A stretch of 64,000 bases of DNA from UBA3069 sp050633465 (GTDB lineage Bacteria; Pseudomonadota; Alphaproteobacteria; Rhodobacterales; Rhodobacteraceae): NCBI GenBank assembly GCA_050633465.1, contig JBOEGO010000004.1, forward strand, positions 62,001 to 126,000, read 5' to 3'. The translations under genes were made by a program, and so were the position numbers. The notes below the pieces were generated by a model, which saw nothing but the letters and a program-made list of their open reading frames with translations, searched no databases and was not told the origin of the DNA. Positions within the stretch are counted from its first letter, which is position 1; each line of letters starts with the position of its first letter. Positions 27,012-34,717 of this stretch are shown piece after piece.

Positions 27012-27995
27012 ATGACTGATACAATGCGTGCGGTGGAAATTTCCGAACCCGGCGGGCCGGAAGTATTGAAGCTGGTCAACCGCCCCGTGCCGGAACCGGC
27101 GGCAGGGCAGGTGGTGATCAAGGTCGCCTATGCAGGGGTCAACCGCCCCGATGCCCTGCAACGTGCGGGCGCCTATGCCCCGCCCCCCACCGCAAGCGAT
27201 TTGCCGGGGCTGGAGGCATCGGGAGAGATCGTGGCGATCGGTGACGGGGTTGGCGATTGGGCCGTGGGCGACAAGGTTTGCGCCCTGCTGCCCGGTGGCG
27301 GCTATGCCGAATATGTGGCCACACCCGCAGCGCATTGCCTGCCCGTGCCGGATGGGATGGACATGGCCGAGGCCGCCTGCCTGTGCGAAACCTATTACAC
27401 CGTCTATTCCAATGTATTCCAACGCGGCGGGTTAAAAGCGGGTGAAAAATTCCTGATCCACGGCGGGTCCAGCGGGATTGGCACAACCGCGATCCAATTG
27501 GCGCGTGAATTCGGCGCACGGGTATTTGTGACCGTCGGCAGCCAGGACAAGGCCGCCGCCTGCGCCAAACTGGGGGCCGAACGCACGATTATCTACAAAG
27601 AAGAAGATTTCGTCGAGGTGATGAAAGCCGAAGGCGGTGCGGACCTGATTTTGGATATGGTGGGGGGGCTGTATATCCCGCGCAATCTGCGGGCCCTGGC
27701 CGATGACGGGCGTTTGGTGCAAATCGCGTTTTTGCAGGGGCCAAAGGTGGAATTGAATTTCGCGCAGGTGATGACACGGCGCTTGACGATCACCGGATCG
27801 ACCCTGCGCCCGCAAAGCGACGCCGCCAAAGCGGGCATTGCACAGGCGCTGCGCGCACAGGTCTGGCCACTATTGGACGCGGGGAAAATCGCGCCGGTGA
27901 TGGACAGTGAATTCGCATTGGAAGACGCCGCCAAGGCCCATGCCCGCATGGAAAGTTCGGACCACATTGGCAAAATCGTGCTGAAGGTGGGTTGA
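27012..27995 (+). CDS. NAD(P)H-quinone oxidoreductase, PIG3/Qor type (zinc-free MDR)
   Basis: A 327-residue medium-chain reductase of the quinone oxidoreductase branch. It has the GroES-like N-terminal domain (VVIKVAYAGVNRPDALQRAG, then DLPGLEASGEIVAIG) and the NADPH-binding Rossmann motif FLIHGGSSGIGTTAIQLA (about residues 142-160). No zinc-binding cysteines of the alcohol dehydrogenase kind are present. PIG3-type enzymes reduce quinones by one electron using NADPH. It follows the COQ9 gene by 16 bases with AGGACAAGAT as ribosome site. The exact substrate is not known. Confidence 0.9.
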   Translation: MTDTMRAVEISEPGGPEVLKLVNRPVPEPAAGQVVIKVAYAGVNRPDALQRAGAYAPPPTASDLPGLEASGEIVAIGDGVGDWAVGDKVCALLPGGGYAEYVATPAAHCLPVPDGMDMAEAACLCETYYTVYSNVFQRGGLKAGEKFLIHGGSSGIGTTAIQLAREFGARVFVTVGSQDKAAACAKLGAERTIIYKEEDFVEVMKAEGGADLILDMVGGLYIPRNLRALADDGRLVQIAFLQGPKVELNFAQVMTRRLTITGSTLRPQSDAAKAGIAQALRAQVWPLLDAGKIAPVMDSEFALEDAAKAHARMESSDHIGKIVLKVG

Positions 27996-28162
27996 GGTGG
28001 TTTGATTTCGCCACTTGCGCGAAATCCTGCCGGAAATAGCGATGAAATAGGGCGGGAACCGTGGTTTCCGCCTTTTCTTTTGTGGATACTTCAATATTGG
28101 AGTATTTATGCAGAGTGAATTTTCTATTCACTTTCGGGAACGTGAAAGAAACGGATTGAACA

Positions 28163-28483
28163 ATGTCTGAAATAGACCTGACCAGCCTATCGCTGGACGA
28201 ATTGAAGGCCCTGCAAAAGCGGGTTAACAAAACGATCGAAACATATGCCGACCGCCAGAAAGCCGAAGCATTGGCCGCATTGGAAGCCAAGGCCCGCGAA
28301 TTGGGTTTTTCGCTGTCGGAATTGACCGGAGCCGGTAAGAAATCGCGCACTGCGGGTGTGCCGAAATATTGCCACCCCACCGATCCGACCCAGACATGGA
28401 CGGGCAAGGGGCGTCAGCCGAACTGGATCAAGGAACAGCTGGCCCATGGCAAGAACATGGATGCGTTTTTGATCGCAAAATAA
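28163..28483 (+). CDS. H-NS-family DNA-binding protein (HvrA/Spb type)
   Basis: A 106-residue H-NS-like protein. The N-terminal half is a coiled coil for oligomerisation (LDELKALQKRVNKTIETYAD, continuing to about residue 50). The C-terminal half carries the conserved DNA-binding motif KYCHPTDPTQTWTGKGRQPN, in which TWTGKGRQPNW enters the DNA minor groove. In Rhodobacter the homologues HvrA and Spb modulate photosynthesis and nitrogen-fixation genes; here it may act as a general nucleoid protein. It is monocistronic with a terminator right behind. The region around it is relatively AT-rich. Confidence 0.9.
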   Translation: MSEIDLTSLSLDELKALQKRVNKTIETYADRQKAEALAALEAKARELGFSLSELTGAGKKSRTAGVPKYCHPTDPTQTWTGKGRQPNWIKEQLAHGKNMDAFLIAK

Positions 28484-28510
28484 CCTGTCCCGATGCGGAA
28501 CAGATAAAAG

Positions 28511-28545
28511 CGGCGCGAGGGACGGGAAGCCCTTGCGCCGTTTTT
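28511..28545 (+). terminator. Rho-independent terminator after the H-NS-like gene
   Basis: CGGCGCGAGGG and CCCTTGCGCCG pair with one mismatch, followed by TTTTT. The remaining sequence to 28711 is AT-rich and shows nothing I can assign. Confidence 0.85.
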
Positions 28546-28711
28546 CGATTCACTGGTCGGTATTGTGACAGTGCGGGCCGGAATATAGCGGGTGATATTG
28601 GTGATCTGCTGCTAATTCGCGTCTATTCGTTTCTGATTTATTAGTTCTGCGCAGTCTTCGGCGTATTGGGAACGGGTCATTCAAAATTGCGCTGCCAATA
28701 AAACCTATGGT

Positions 28712-29029
28712 TTATTGAAACAACATCGGCAGGATTGGCAGGGCGCGCACCAAACCGACCACGCCAAAGGCCAGACCCGCCAGAAGATTAAGAAACGACA
28801 GCGTGCGAATGGCAAAGCGCTGTGCCGGATAGGACCGGGCCAGACCTTCGTTCAGGGCAAAGATGGCACCGGTGCAAAGCAGGAAAATCGCGGATTGAAC
28901 AATCGGGGTGCCGCCGATTTTCACCAGTGGGGCCAGTAAAAACGGCAATGCCGCATTGACCGCGACAATGGCAGTCACCAGCCGGGCGGCATGGGACAGG
29001 GGGGCGGGCTGGTTGGTCATATCTGTCAT
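28712..29029 (-). CDS. Small membrane protein, unknown function
   Basis: A 105-residue protein with three to four hydrophobic segments (around residues 17-32 AIVAVNAALPFLLAPL, 42-57 SAIFLLCTGAIFALNE, 75-98 FLNLLAGLAFGVVGLVRALP). I do not recognise a family. The start at 29029 (MTDMTNQPAP) is preferred because the longer frame runs into the RNase T2 gene and its translation looks like chance; MTNQP at 29020 is an alternative. It lies 173 bases downstream of the RNase T2 gene on the same strand. Composition matches genuine coding sequence, but function is unknown. Confidence 0.6.
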   Translation of the reverse strand: MTDMTNQPAPLSHAARLVTAIVAVNAALPFLLAPLVKIGGTPIVQSAIFLLCTGAIFALNEGLARSYPAQRFAIRTLSFLNLLAGLAFGVVGLVRALPILPMLFQ

Positions 29030-29202
29030 TTCGGGCGGTCCCAAAGTTGTTTTTCCACGGGTTTCTATAGGCGAAAGCCCCGGATAGCGTGATCGCTTCC
29101 GGGTATTTGATAAAGTTTTACCCGTTCCACGTGGCGGGAATGTGGCCAGCAAGGGGCATTGGTTTGGCCGCGGTTTCGGCCAAAATCCGCGCTGTCGCCG
29201 CG

Positions 29203-29850
29203 CTAGCGCATGGGATGAAACAGGGCCTTGTCCAGCGTGCAATCGCGCACCACATCCGCGCCGCAGGGCACGGGCGTCAGGTCGCGTGACAGGCAGATGC
29301 GGACCTCCTGGATCATGCGGTTGCGGCAGGTGACGGTGATCATATCGGGTTCAAGTTGCGGATTTGACTGGATAAATGCCTTTTCTACCACCTTGGCGGG
29401 CAGGTGGACGGGTTGCGCAAGTTTGCGAAACACCGACGGGCGCACGATGCTGTTATAGGCGCGCCGCGACAGGGCATAATATTGCGGCGCGGACAGGCCG
29501 GAACAAACCCCGTGTTTTTTCCATTGATACCACGCCAACCCCGATGTGCCCATGATATCGGCCATGTCTGCGGTCATGGAGCGGCGCGGTTGCGCGGCAA
29601 CAGTGGGGCAAAAGGCGGGCCAGCCACGGTGGAACTGTGGCCACAGCCCATGCAGGGTCCAGCCGTGATCGCGCGCATCATCGCATTGCGGCGAGCGTTT
29701 CGCGTCGCCTTCGATTGCGCACCAGTTGGCGGACCATGACAGCGCCATAACGTAGTAATCGAATTCACCCGCCGGTTCGCCATCGGCGCGGGTCTGGAAC
29801 GGCAGGGCCAGAATGGCCAGCATCAGCAGGCGGGACAGCAGGTATTGCAT
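29203..29850 (-). CDS. Secreted ribonuclease T2 family protein
   Basis: A 215-residue protein with a signal peptide (MQYLLSRLLMLAILALPFQTRA). Both catalytic segments of the T2 family are present: CAS I as WTLHGLWPQFHRG, with the catalytic His near residue 67, and CAS II as WYQWKKHGVCSGL, with its Lys-His pair. Eight or more cysteines suggest several disulfide bonds. RNase T2 enzymes cleave RNA through 2',3'-cyclic intermediates, in the periplasm or outside the cell. This could feed nucleotide scavenging together with the CpdB-like enzyme at 40583, though the two genes are far apart. It is a single gene divergent from trcR. Confidence 0.92.
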   Translation of the reverse strand: MQYLLSRLLMLAILALPFQTRADGEPAGEFDYYVMALSWSANWCAIEGDAKRSPQCDDARDHGWTLHGLWPQFHRGWPAFCPTVAAQPRRSMTADMADIMGTSGLAWYQWKKHGVCSGLSAPQYYALSRRAYNSIVRPSVFRKLAQPVHLPAKVVEKAFIQSNPQLEPDMITVTCRNRMIQEVRICLSRDLTPVPCGADVVRDCTLDKALFHPMR

Positions 29851-29976
29851 TCACTCTTTCCTTATTGGTTGTGCCTTAGTATAAGCGCCGCAAGTTTCCC
29901 CACAATGGTAACCCGCCCCGACACAGGGCAGCCGTTTTCCGGCGGCGGGAAAGATATGGCTTATGGAGTATGAACG

Positions 29977-30735
29977 ATGAGCAAACCGATCATGGCGAAG
30001 GCCACTGCCGTCTGGCTGGTGGACAACACGACGCTTAGCTTTAAGCAGATCGCGGATTTCGTTGAACTGCACGAACTAGAGGTGCAAGGCATTGCCGATG
30101 GCGATGTGGCAACCGGCGTAAAGGGGTTCGACCCCGTTGCGAACAACCAGTTGACGCAGGAAGAAATCGAAAAGGCCGAGGCCAACCCGCTGCACAAGCT
30201 GAAACTGAAATTCAACCCCGCATCCGTGGGCGAGGAAAAGCGCCGTGGCCCGCGTTACACGCCGTTGTCCAAACGTCAGGACCGCCCCGCGTCGATCCTG
30301 TGGCTGGTGAAATTCCACCCCGAACTGACCGATGGTCAGGTGGGCAAACTGGTCGGCACCACAAAACCGACCATTCAGGCGATCCGCGAGCGCACGCATT
30401 GGAACATCGCCAATATCCAGCCGATTGATCCGGTTGCATTGGGCCTGTGCAAACAGTCCGAACTGGACGCCGCCGTGCAAAAGGCCGCCCAGAAAAAGGC
30501 TGCCGAGGGTGCCGCAATGACCGATGACGAGCGCCGCAAGCTGTTGTCGACCGAACAAAGCTTGGGCGCCGAAGCCGATGCGCCGAAAATTCCGACCGCG
30601 ATCGAGGGGCTGGAAACATTCAGCCTGTCCACCGATGTGGATGACGATGACGAGGAAAAAGACGACAAGAACTATCACGACGCCGATAGCTTTTTCAGCC
30701 TGCCAGAAGGCGGCACGGATGACGAACAACCCTGA
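29977..30735 (+). CDS. trcR: Cell-cycle transcriptional regulator TrcR (DUF1013)
   Basis: A 252-residue DUF1013 protein, restricted to alphaproteobacteria. The N-terminal half has a helix-turn-helix-like pattern (KATAVWLVDNTTLSFKQIAD and FCxx-free LHELEVQGIADGD), the middle has the family core GPRYTPLSKRQDRPASILWL and LVGTTKPTIQAIRERTHWN, and the C-terminal 50 residues are acidic (DVDDDDEEKDDKN). The family is known as TrcR, a regulator that associates with RNA polymerase and influences cell-cycle genes in Caulobacter-type bacteria. It is transcribed alone, with the LuxR-hydrolase fusion 114 bases downstream. Confidence 0.85.
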   Translation: MSKPIMAKATAVWLVDNTTLSFKQIADFVELHELEVQGIADGDVATGVKGFDPVANNQLTQEEIEKAEANPLHKLKLKFNPASVGEEKRRGPRYTPLSKRQDRPASILWLVKFHPELTDGQVGKLVGTTKPTIQAIRERTHWNIANIQPIDPVALGLCKQSELDAAVQKAAQKKAAEGAAMTDDERRKLLSTEQSLGAEADAPKIPTAIEGLETFSLSTDVDDDDEEKDDKNYHDADSFFSLPEGGTDDEQP

Positions 30736-30849
30736 TCCTGTGATGGATCAGGTGGCATGGGCCGGTTCCGTTGTTGCGGGGCCGGCCTTTTTCATGGTGC
30801 AGCGACATTCGGGAATCGTGTTAGGGTCGCCGTGTCAGGGGGGATGGCC

Positions 30850-32691
30850 ATGGAAGATCGCGAAAATCAGCTGATGCATCTGGTATACGAGGCGTCGTTG
30901 GACAATTCGCTGTGGCCCGAGCTGATTCTGGAGCTGACCGAACATTTGAACCGTGTTGAGGAATTGCCACCCGCAGGGGCGACCGACGACGGGTTGGTGG
31001 CCGATCTGGAGGGGCATTTCCGCCGCGCATTCGATATTTCCGAACGGTTGGTTGCGGTGCAGGAGCGTGAGGCGCAATTGCAGGCCGTGTTGGATACATT
31101 TGCCTTTGGTGTTGCCTTGCTGGACGATGCCGGCGTGCCGATTGCATCGAACCTGTCGATGCGCGAACGTATCGGGTCGTTTTTTGATCCGCAGGCTGTG
31201 AAACCCTTGCTGTTGGCATGCGAAGAGCGCGGAGAAGAGCCGCGCAACGAGTTGTCGCATTGGATCACAGAGGCGAACCGGATCGAGGCGCCGCTGCGGT
31301 TGCGGCCCGGAAACCTGCCAGCCCGAGGTCATGCCGCCATCCGCGAGGACCGTGGCCGGATGATGGTCTTGCCGCGCCAAGAGGCCGTGCGCATGGGGTT
31401 CCCCGCACGCGCCGCGGCTGTTCTGATCGCGCCGGGGGCCGGAAATTCGGACAGGCTGCGCGCGTTCATCGAACGCAAGGGCCTGTCCCCGCGCGAAGGT
31501 GATTTGCTAGAGGCGCTGCTGGCCGAGGGCGATTTGCGCCGCGCCGCGCAGGTGGTCGGGGTGACCTATGAAACCGCACGCACCTATCTGAAAAAAATCT
31601 ATGATCGCAGCGAGGTATCAGGCCAGTTAGAGCTGTCGCAGGCATTGGCCCGATGCCCTCTGGGCCTGCTGCGCGAACGCCACATGACCGAAGAAGAGCG
31701 GTTCTCCGTGCGCCGGATGTTGCGCCTGCCCGACGGGCGCAACCTGGAATATTTTATGCTGGGGCCAGCCGGGGGTAAGCCGGTGCTGGCGTTTGACGCC
31801 ATGGCGGGCGTGTCGATTGATGTGTTGGGGCGCGCAGAAAAGGTTCTGGCGCAGTTGGAACAGATCAATGTGCGCATCATAATCCCCTGCCGCCCCGGGG
31901 TATTTCGCTCCAGCATGAAGGTGAACAAGAGCCTGCGGGATTTCGCACCGGATATCGAATGCCTGTTGGATGCTTTACGCATTGAAAAGGTTGGTATTTT
32001 CGGGATGAGTTTTGGCGTGGCCTCGGCTCTTGGGGTGGCGCATGAATTGCGTGGGCGGGTGTCTGGCATCGTGTTATCTGCGCCGGCCTATCCGGCCTAT
32101 AAACACCCAAACTGGCGCGAACTGGATCTGTTTTACCAGATGGGCATGGTGTTGGGGCGGGCATGGCCGGGCATGTTGCGGCAGGTGATTCCGTTTTTGG
32201 TGCGCTCGATCATGCAGAACGTGGACAGCTATTTCGACCGCTACGCCGGACGCACCGTCAGCCCGCATGACAAGGCCTGGCTTTGCAGCCCCTATATCCG
32301 CAAACGCATCGTGCAAACGCTGGCAGCGCGCAGCGCGCAGGGCATGGACGGAATGGTCGAGGAAAACCTGTTGAACATCCGTGGCTGGGATTTTCGTGTG
32401 GCGGATATCACGCGCAAGGTCGAAGTGTATCACGGCACGCTGGATCGGGTCAGCCCGTTGCAGGCGGGGGAATTGCTGGCATCTGATCTGGGCAATGCGC
32501 GGTTGGTTCCGATGCATGGCATGGGCCATTACATGCACGCAACCGAATGGCCGTGGATGGTGGCCCGTGCGGCGGGATATGACGTTGGGGTAGGCGTTAT
32601 CAAGGACCGCCCTTTTTACACCGAAACGCCCAGGATACCCCCAAATGAGGATATAAAGCGCAAGGCGATCATGGTAAATGGCGAGTCGTGA
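30850..32691 (+). CDS. Fusion: PAS-like region, LuxR-type helix-turn-helix, alpha/beta hydrolase
   Basis: A 613-residue protein in three parts. Residues 1-200 resemble the PAS-like sensory half of many Rhodobacteraceae LuxR-type regulators (LVYEASLDNSLWPELILELT). Residues about 207-268 form a LuxR-type helix-turn-helix (IERKGLSPREGDLLEALLAE, then VVGVTYETARTYLKKIYDRS). Residues about 285-590 are an alpha/beta hydrolase with a plausible intact triad: Ser387 in the elbow FGMSFGV, Asp532 in YHGTLDRVSP and His560 in MHGMGHYMH. The ATG at 30850 is chosen because AGGGGGG precedes it by six bases; 30844 is possible. A strong terminator follows. A regulator that binds or hydrolyses its own ester or lactone ligand is an inference. 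Confidence 0.85.
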   Translation: MEDRENQLMHLVYEASLDNSLWPELILELTEHLNRVEELPPAGATDDGLVADLEGHFRRAFDISERLVAVQEREAQLQAVLDTFAFGVALLDDAGVPIASNLSMRERIGSFFDPQAVKPLLLACEERGEEPRNELSHWITEANRIEAPLRLRPGNLPARGHAAIREDRGRMMVLPRQEAVRMGFPARAAAVLIAPGAGNSDRLRAFIERKGLSPREGDLLEALLAEGDLRRAAQVVGVTYETARTYLKKIYDRSEVSGQLELSQALARCPLGLLRERHMTEEERFSVRRMLRLPDGRNLEYFMLGPAGGKPVLAFDAMAGVSIDVLGRAEKVLAQLEQINVRIIIPCRPGVFRSSMKVNKSLRDFAPDIECLLDALRIEKVGIFGMSFGVASALGVAHELRGRVSGIVLSAPAYPAYKHPNWRELDLFYQMGMVLGRAWPGMLRQVIPFLVRSIMQNVDSYFDRYAGRTVSPHDKAWLCSPYIRKRIVQTLAARSAQGMDGMVEENLLNIRGWDFRVADITRKVEVYHGTLDRVSPLQAGELLASDLGNARLVPMHGMGHYMHATEWPWMVARAAGYDVGVGVIKDRPFYTETPRIPPNEDIKRKAIMVNGES

Positions 32692-32844
32692 GTGGGCCCG
32701 TGCGAAAGTCACATTTCAACCGGACCCAAGGCAATTTTTGCCATGGTAAGCGGTAAGGGGCGTCGTGCCCCGGTTAGTTCGTTTGGTAAGCGTCTTCTTT
32801 GAATGGTCCGGCCAATTCTGTGGACCAGACAAGAGAGTTGTTTT

Positions 32845-32880
32845 GGGCCGGACCTTGTATTTTACAGGTCCGGCCCTTTC
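32845..32880 (+). terminator. Rho-independent terminator after the LuxR-hydrolase gene
   Basis: Perfect 11-bp stem GGGCCGGACCT / AGGTCCGGCCC, ten-base loop, then TTTC. It lies between two convergent genes. The rest of the gap 32692-32901 shows only a weaker related inverted repeat near 32802. Confidence 0.82.
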
Positions 32881-32901
32881 TATTTTGAATATAGTGTTGA
32901 A

Positions 32902-33504
32902 TTACAGTGATTTGCGTGCATTCAGCGCGGCGGTGATGGTGCCATCATCCAGATAATCCAGCTCCCCCCCGATCGGCACGCCCTGCGCCAAGGAGGTCAG
33001 GCTGACCTGCCCCTCCAATTGGTCGGCGATGTAATGGGCGGTGGTCTGGCCATCAATTGTGGCGCTTAGGGCCAGGATCACCTCGGTCAGGTTTTCATCG
33101 GCAACCCGTGTGACCAGTTTGGGAATACGCAGCTGTTCCGGCCCGATATGATCCAGCGCAGACAGGGTGCCGCCCAACACATGATAGCGCCCTTTGAAGG
33201 TGCCGGACCGTTCCATCGCCCACAGGTCGGCCACATCGCCCACCACACAGATCACGCCAATGGCACGGCGCGGGTCGGCGCAGATGTCACAGGTGTCGGA
33301 CATGCCGATATTGCCGCATGTGCCGCATTCACGCGCCGTGGCGGCGACGGTCTGCATCAGATCGGCCAGCGGCGTCAGCAAAACCTCGCGTTTGCGGATC
33401 AGATGCAACACGGCACGGCGCGCCGAACGCGGGCCAAGCCCGGGCAGGCGGGCCATCATATCAATCAGCGCATCAATGTCGCGGGTAGAGGAGCGGTTTG
33501 TCAT
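32902..33504 (-). CDS. recR: Recombination mediator protein RecR
   Basis: A 200-residue RecR of normal length. It has the helix-hairpin-helix start (LIDMMARLPGLGPRSARRAV), the four-cysteine zinc motif (ECGTCGNIGMSDTCDICADP, about residues 55-75), a Toprim domain (VICVVGDVADLWAMERSG and VILALSATIDGQTTAHYI) and a C-terminal Walker-like tail. RecR works with RecO and RecF to load RecA at single-strand gaps. The start MTNRSSTRDIDALI at 33504 is set by the family N-terminus. recR usually follows dnaX-ybaB directly; here an opposite-strand gene (33655-34194) separates it from ybaB. Confidence 0.96.
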   Translation of the reverse strand: MTNRSSTRDIDALIDMMARLPGLGPRSARRAVLHLIRKREVLLTPLADLMQTVAATARECGTCGNIGMSDTCDICADPRRAIGVICVVGDVADLWAMERSGTFKGRYHVLGGTLSALDHIGPEQLRIPKLVTRVADENLTEVILALSATIDGQTTAHYIADQLEGQVSLTSLAQGVPIGGELDYLDDGTITAALNARKSL

Positions 33505-33654
33505 GGGCTGCAATCTATCTTGGGTCGCGGGTTTCGTATAGGGTAGATACCAGACGGATATATCTGGTAGGTTGCCCATAGGGTATTTAGGCAGTGCGGG
33601 GTGCAATTCGGCCACTCTGTTCGCGTCACGCAACGAGTAACAAAGGAGCCGCGC

Positions 33655-34194
33655 ATGTTCACCCGCATATGGTCAGTCAAACATGGCGCGCGTCAAATCC
33701 GGCTGGAATATGACTGGGGTTTGACCACATTCAAACGCCACGCCCGGCTGTTGACCGATGGCCGCGAAATAGCGCAATGGTCGGGGTCGGCCTTGGATGG
33801 GCCAAATGCGGTGCTGTCTGTCGGGCGGCTAGAGGCAAAGATCGCCCCGCGTGGTTTTTTCGCAGGCGGGCAGATATTGCTGGATGGTCAACCGATTGGC
33901 GGCGATGGCTGGATCAATGCAGTGGGCAAGGAAAAAGCACAGGAATGGGCGCAAATGCCGTTCTGGCGCTATGTCGCACGGCGGGCCTTGCTCATTTTCG
34001 GCCTGCCCTTTATCGCGCTGACCCTGCTGTTCCTAACCCTGTTCGGGTTCGAGGTGGCACGCGGCACGGGGTTTGCCGGCAATCTGGTTTGGTGTCTGGT
34101 CACGGGGCTGATGTTTGCCGTGGTGATGGCATGGCAAAGCCGCAGGGTTTACGCCCGCATCGCCGGATTGGACGGGGCCAGCCCCAAGCCCTAG
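33655..34194 (+). CDS. Unknown membrane protein between recR and ybaB, opposite strand
   Basis: A 179-residue protein I do not recognise. The first 110 residues form a beta-rich soluble part (IRLEYDWGLTTFKRHARLLT, VLSVGRLEAKIAPRGFFAGG) and two hydrophobic segments follow, about 120-143 (RRALLIFGLPFIALTLLFLT) and 149-168 (LVWCLVTGLMFAVVMAW). The ATG at 33655 follows AAAGGAGCCGCGC, a strong ribosome site. It is transcribed against both neighbours, splitting the dnaX-ybaB-recR group. No function is apparent; the composition is like that of the neighbours, so there is no sign of recent transfer. Confidence 0.75.
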   Translation: MFTRIWSVKHGARQIRLEYDWGLTTFKRHARLLTDGREIAQWSGSALDGPNAVLSVGRLEAKIAPRGFFAGGQILLDGQPIGGDGWINAVGKEKAQEWAQMPFWRYVARRALLIFGLPFIALTLLFLTLFGFEVARGTGFAGNLVWCLVTGLMFAVVMAWQSRRVYARIAGLDGASPKP

Positions 34195-34266
34195 CGCGGA
34201 AACAAAAAGGGGCGCCCATTGGAACCCCCTTGTGGCACCCCCTTGAAATATATGGATAATCCGCCC

Positions 34267-34611
34267 TTAGAAAGGCAGATCAACACCGGGCGGCAGGCCC
34301 AACCCTTCGGTCAGTTTGCCCATTTCCTGTTTCTTGCGCTCGCCCGCTTTGCCCTGCGCATCCTTGATCGCCGCAAGGATCAGGTCTTCGACCATTTCCT
34401 TTTCATCGGCGGAAAAGATCGACGGGTCGATATCCAGCCCGTTCAATTCGCCATGGGCGGTGCAGGTGGCCTTGACCAGCCCCGCGCCGGATTCGCCGGT
34501 GACGGTGATCTTGTGCATTTCCTCTTGCAGGTCGGCGACCTGCCCCTGCATTTCCTTTGCGGCTTTCATCATCTTGGCCATATCGCCAAGCCCGCCCAAA
34601 CCTTTCAGCAT
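34267..34611 (-). CDS. ybaB: YbaB/EbfC nucleoid-associated protein
   Basis: A 114-residue YbaB/EbfC-family protein that binds DNA as a dimer and helps shape the nucleoid. The sequence MLKGLGGLGDMAKMMKAAKE begins it, then the conserved VTGESGAGLVKATCTAHGEL and the C-terminal EDLILAAIKDAQGKAGERKK. The start at 34611 is preferred because AAAGGG lies six bases upstream; the in-frame ATG at 34617 would put that sequence directly against the start. It sits 106 bases downstream of dnaX on the same strand, the widely conserved order, with a type B repeat in the gap. Confidence 0.93.
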   Translation of the reverse strand: MLKGLGGLGDMAKMMKAAKEMQGQVADLQEEMHKITVTGESGAGLVKATCTAHGELNGLDIDPSIFSADEKEMVEDLILAAIKDAQGKAGERKKQEMGKLTEGLGLPPGVDLPF

Positions 34612-34669
34612 TGTCATCCCTTTCCGGTAAAACTCTTGCCCATTAGATACGGGCGCAACGACAAGGGAA

Positions 34670-34716
34670 CAAGCCCCGCCCCTGCCTTCATTGTTCTTCA
34701 AATACCTGAATGCGAC
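34670..34716. repeat. Intergenic repeat, type B
   Basis: AAGCCCCGCCCC, then CTTCATTGTTC, then TTCAAATACCTGAATGCGAC directly against the dnaX stop codon. The same blocks, in both orientations, occur at 44304-44362. Confidence 0.7.
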
Positions 34717-34717
34717 T

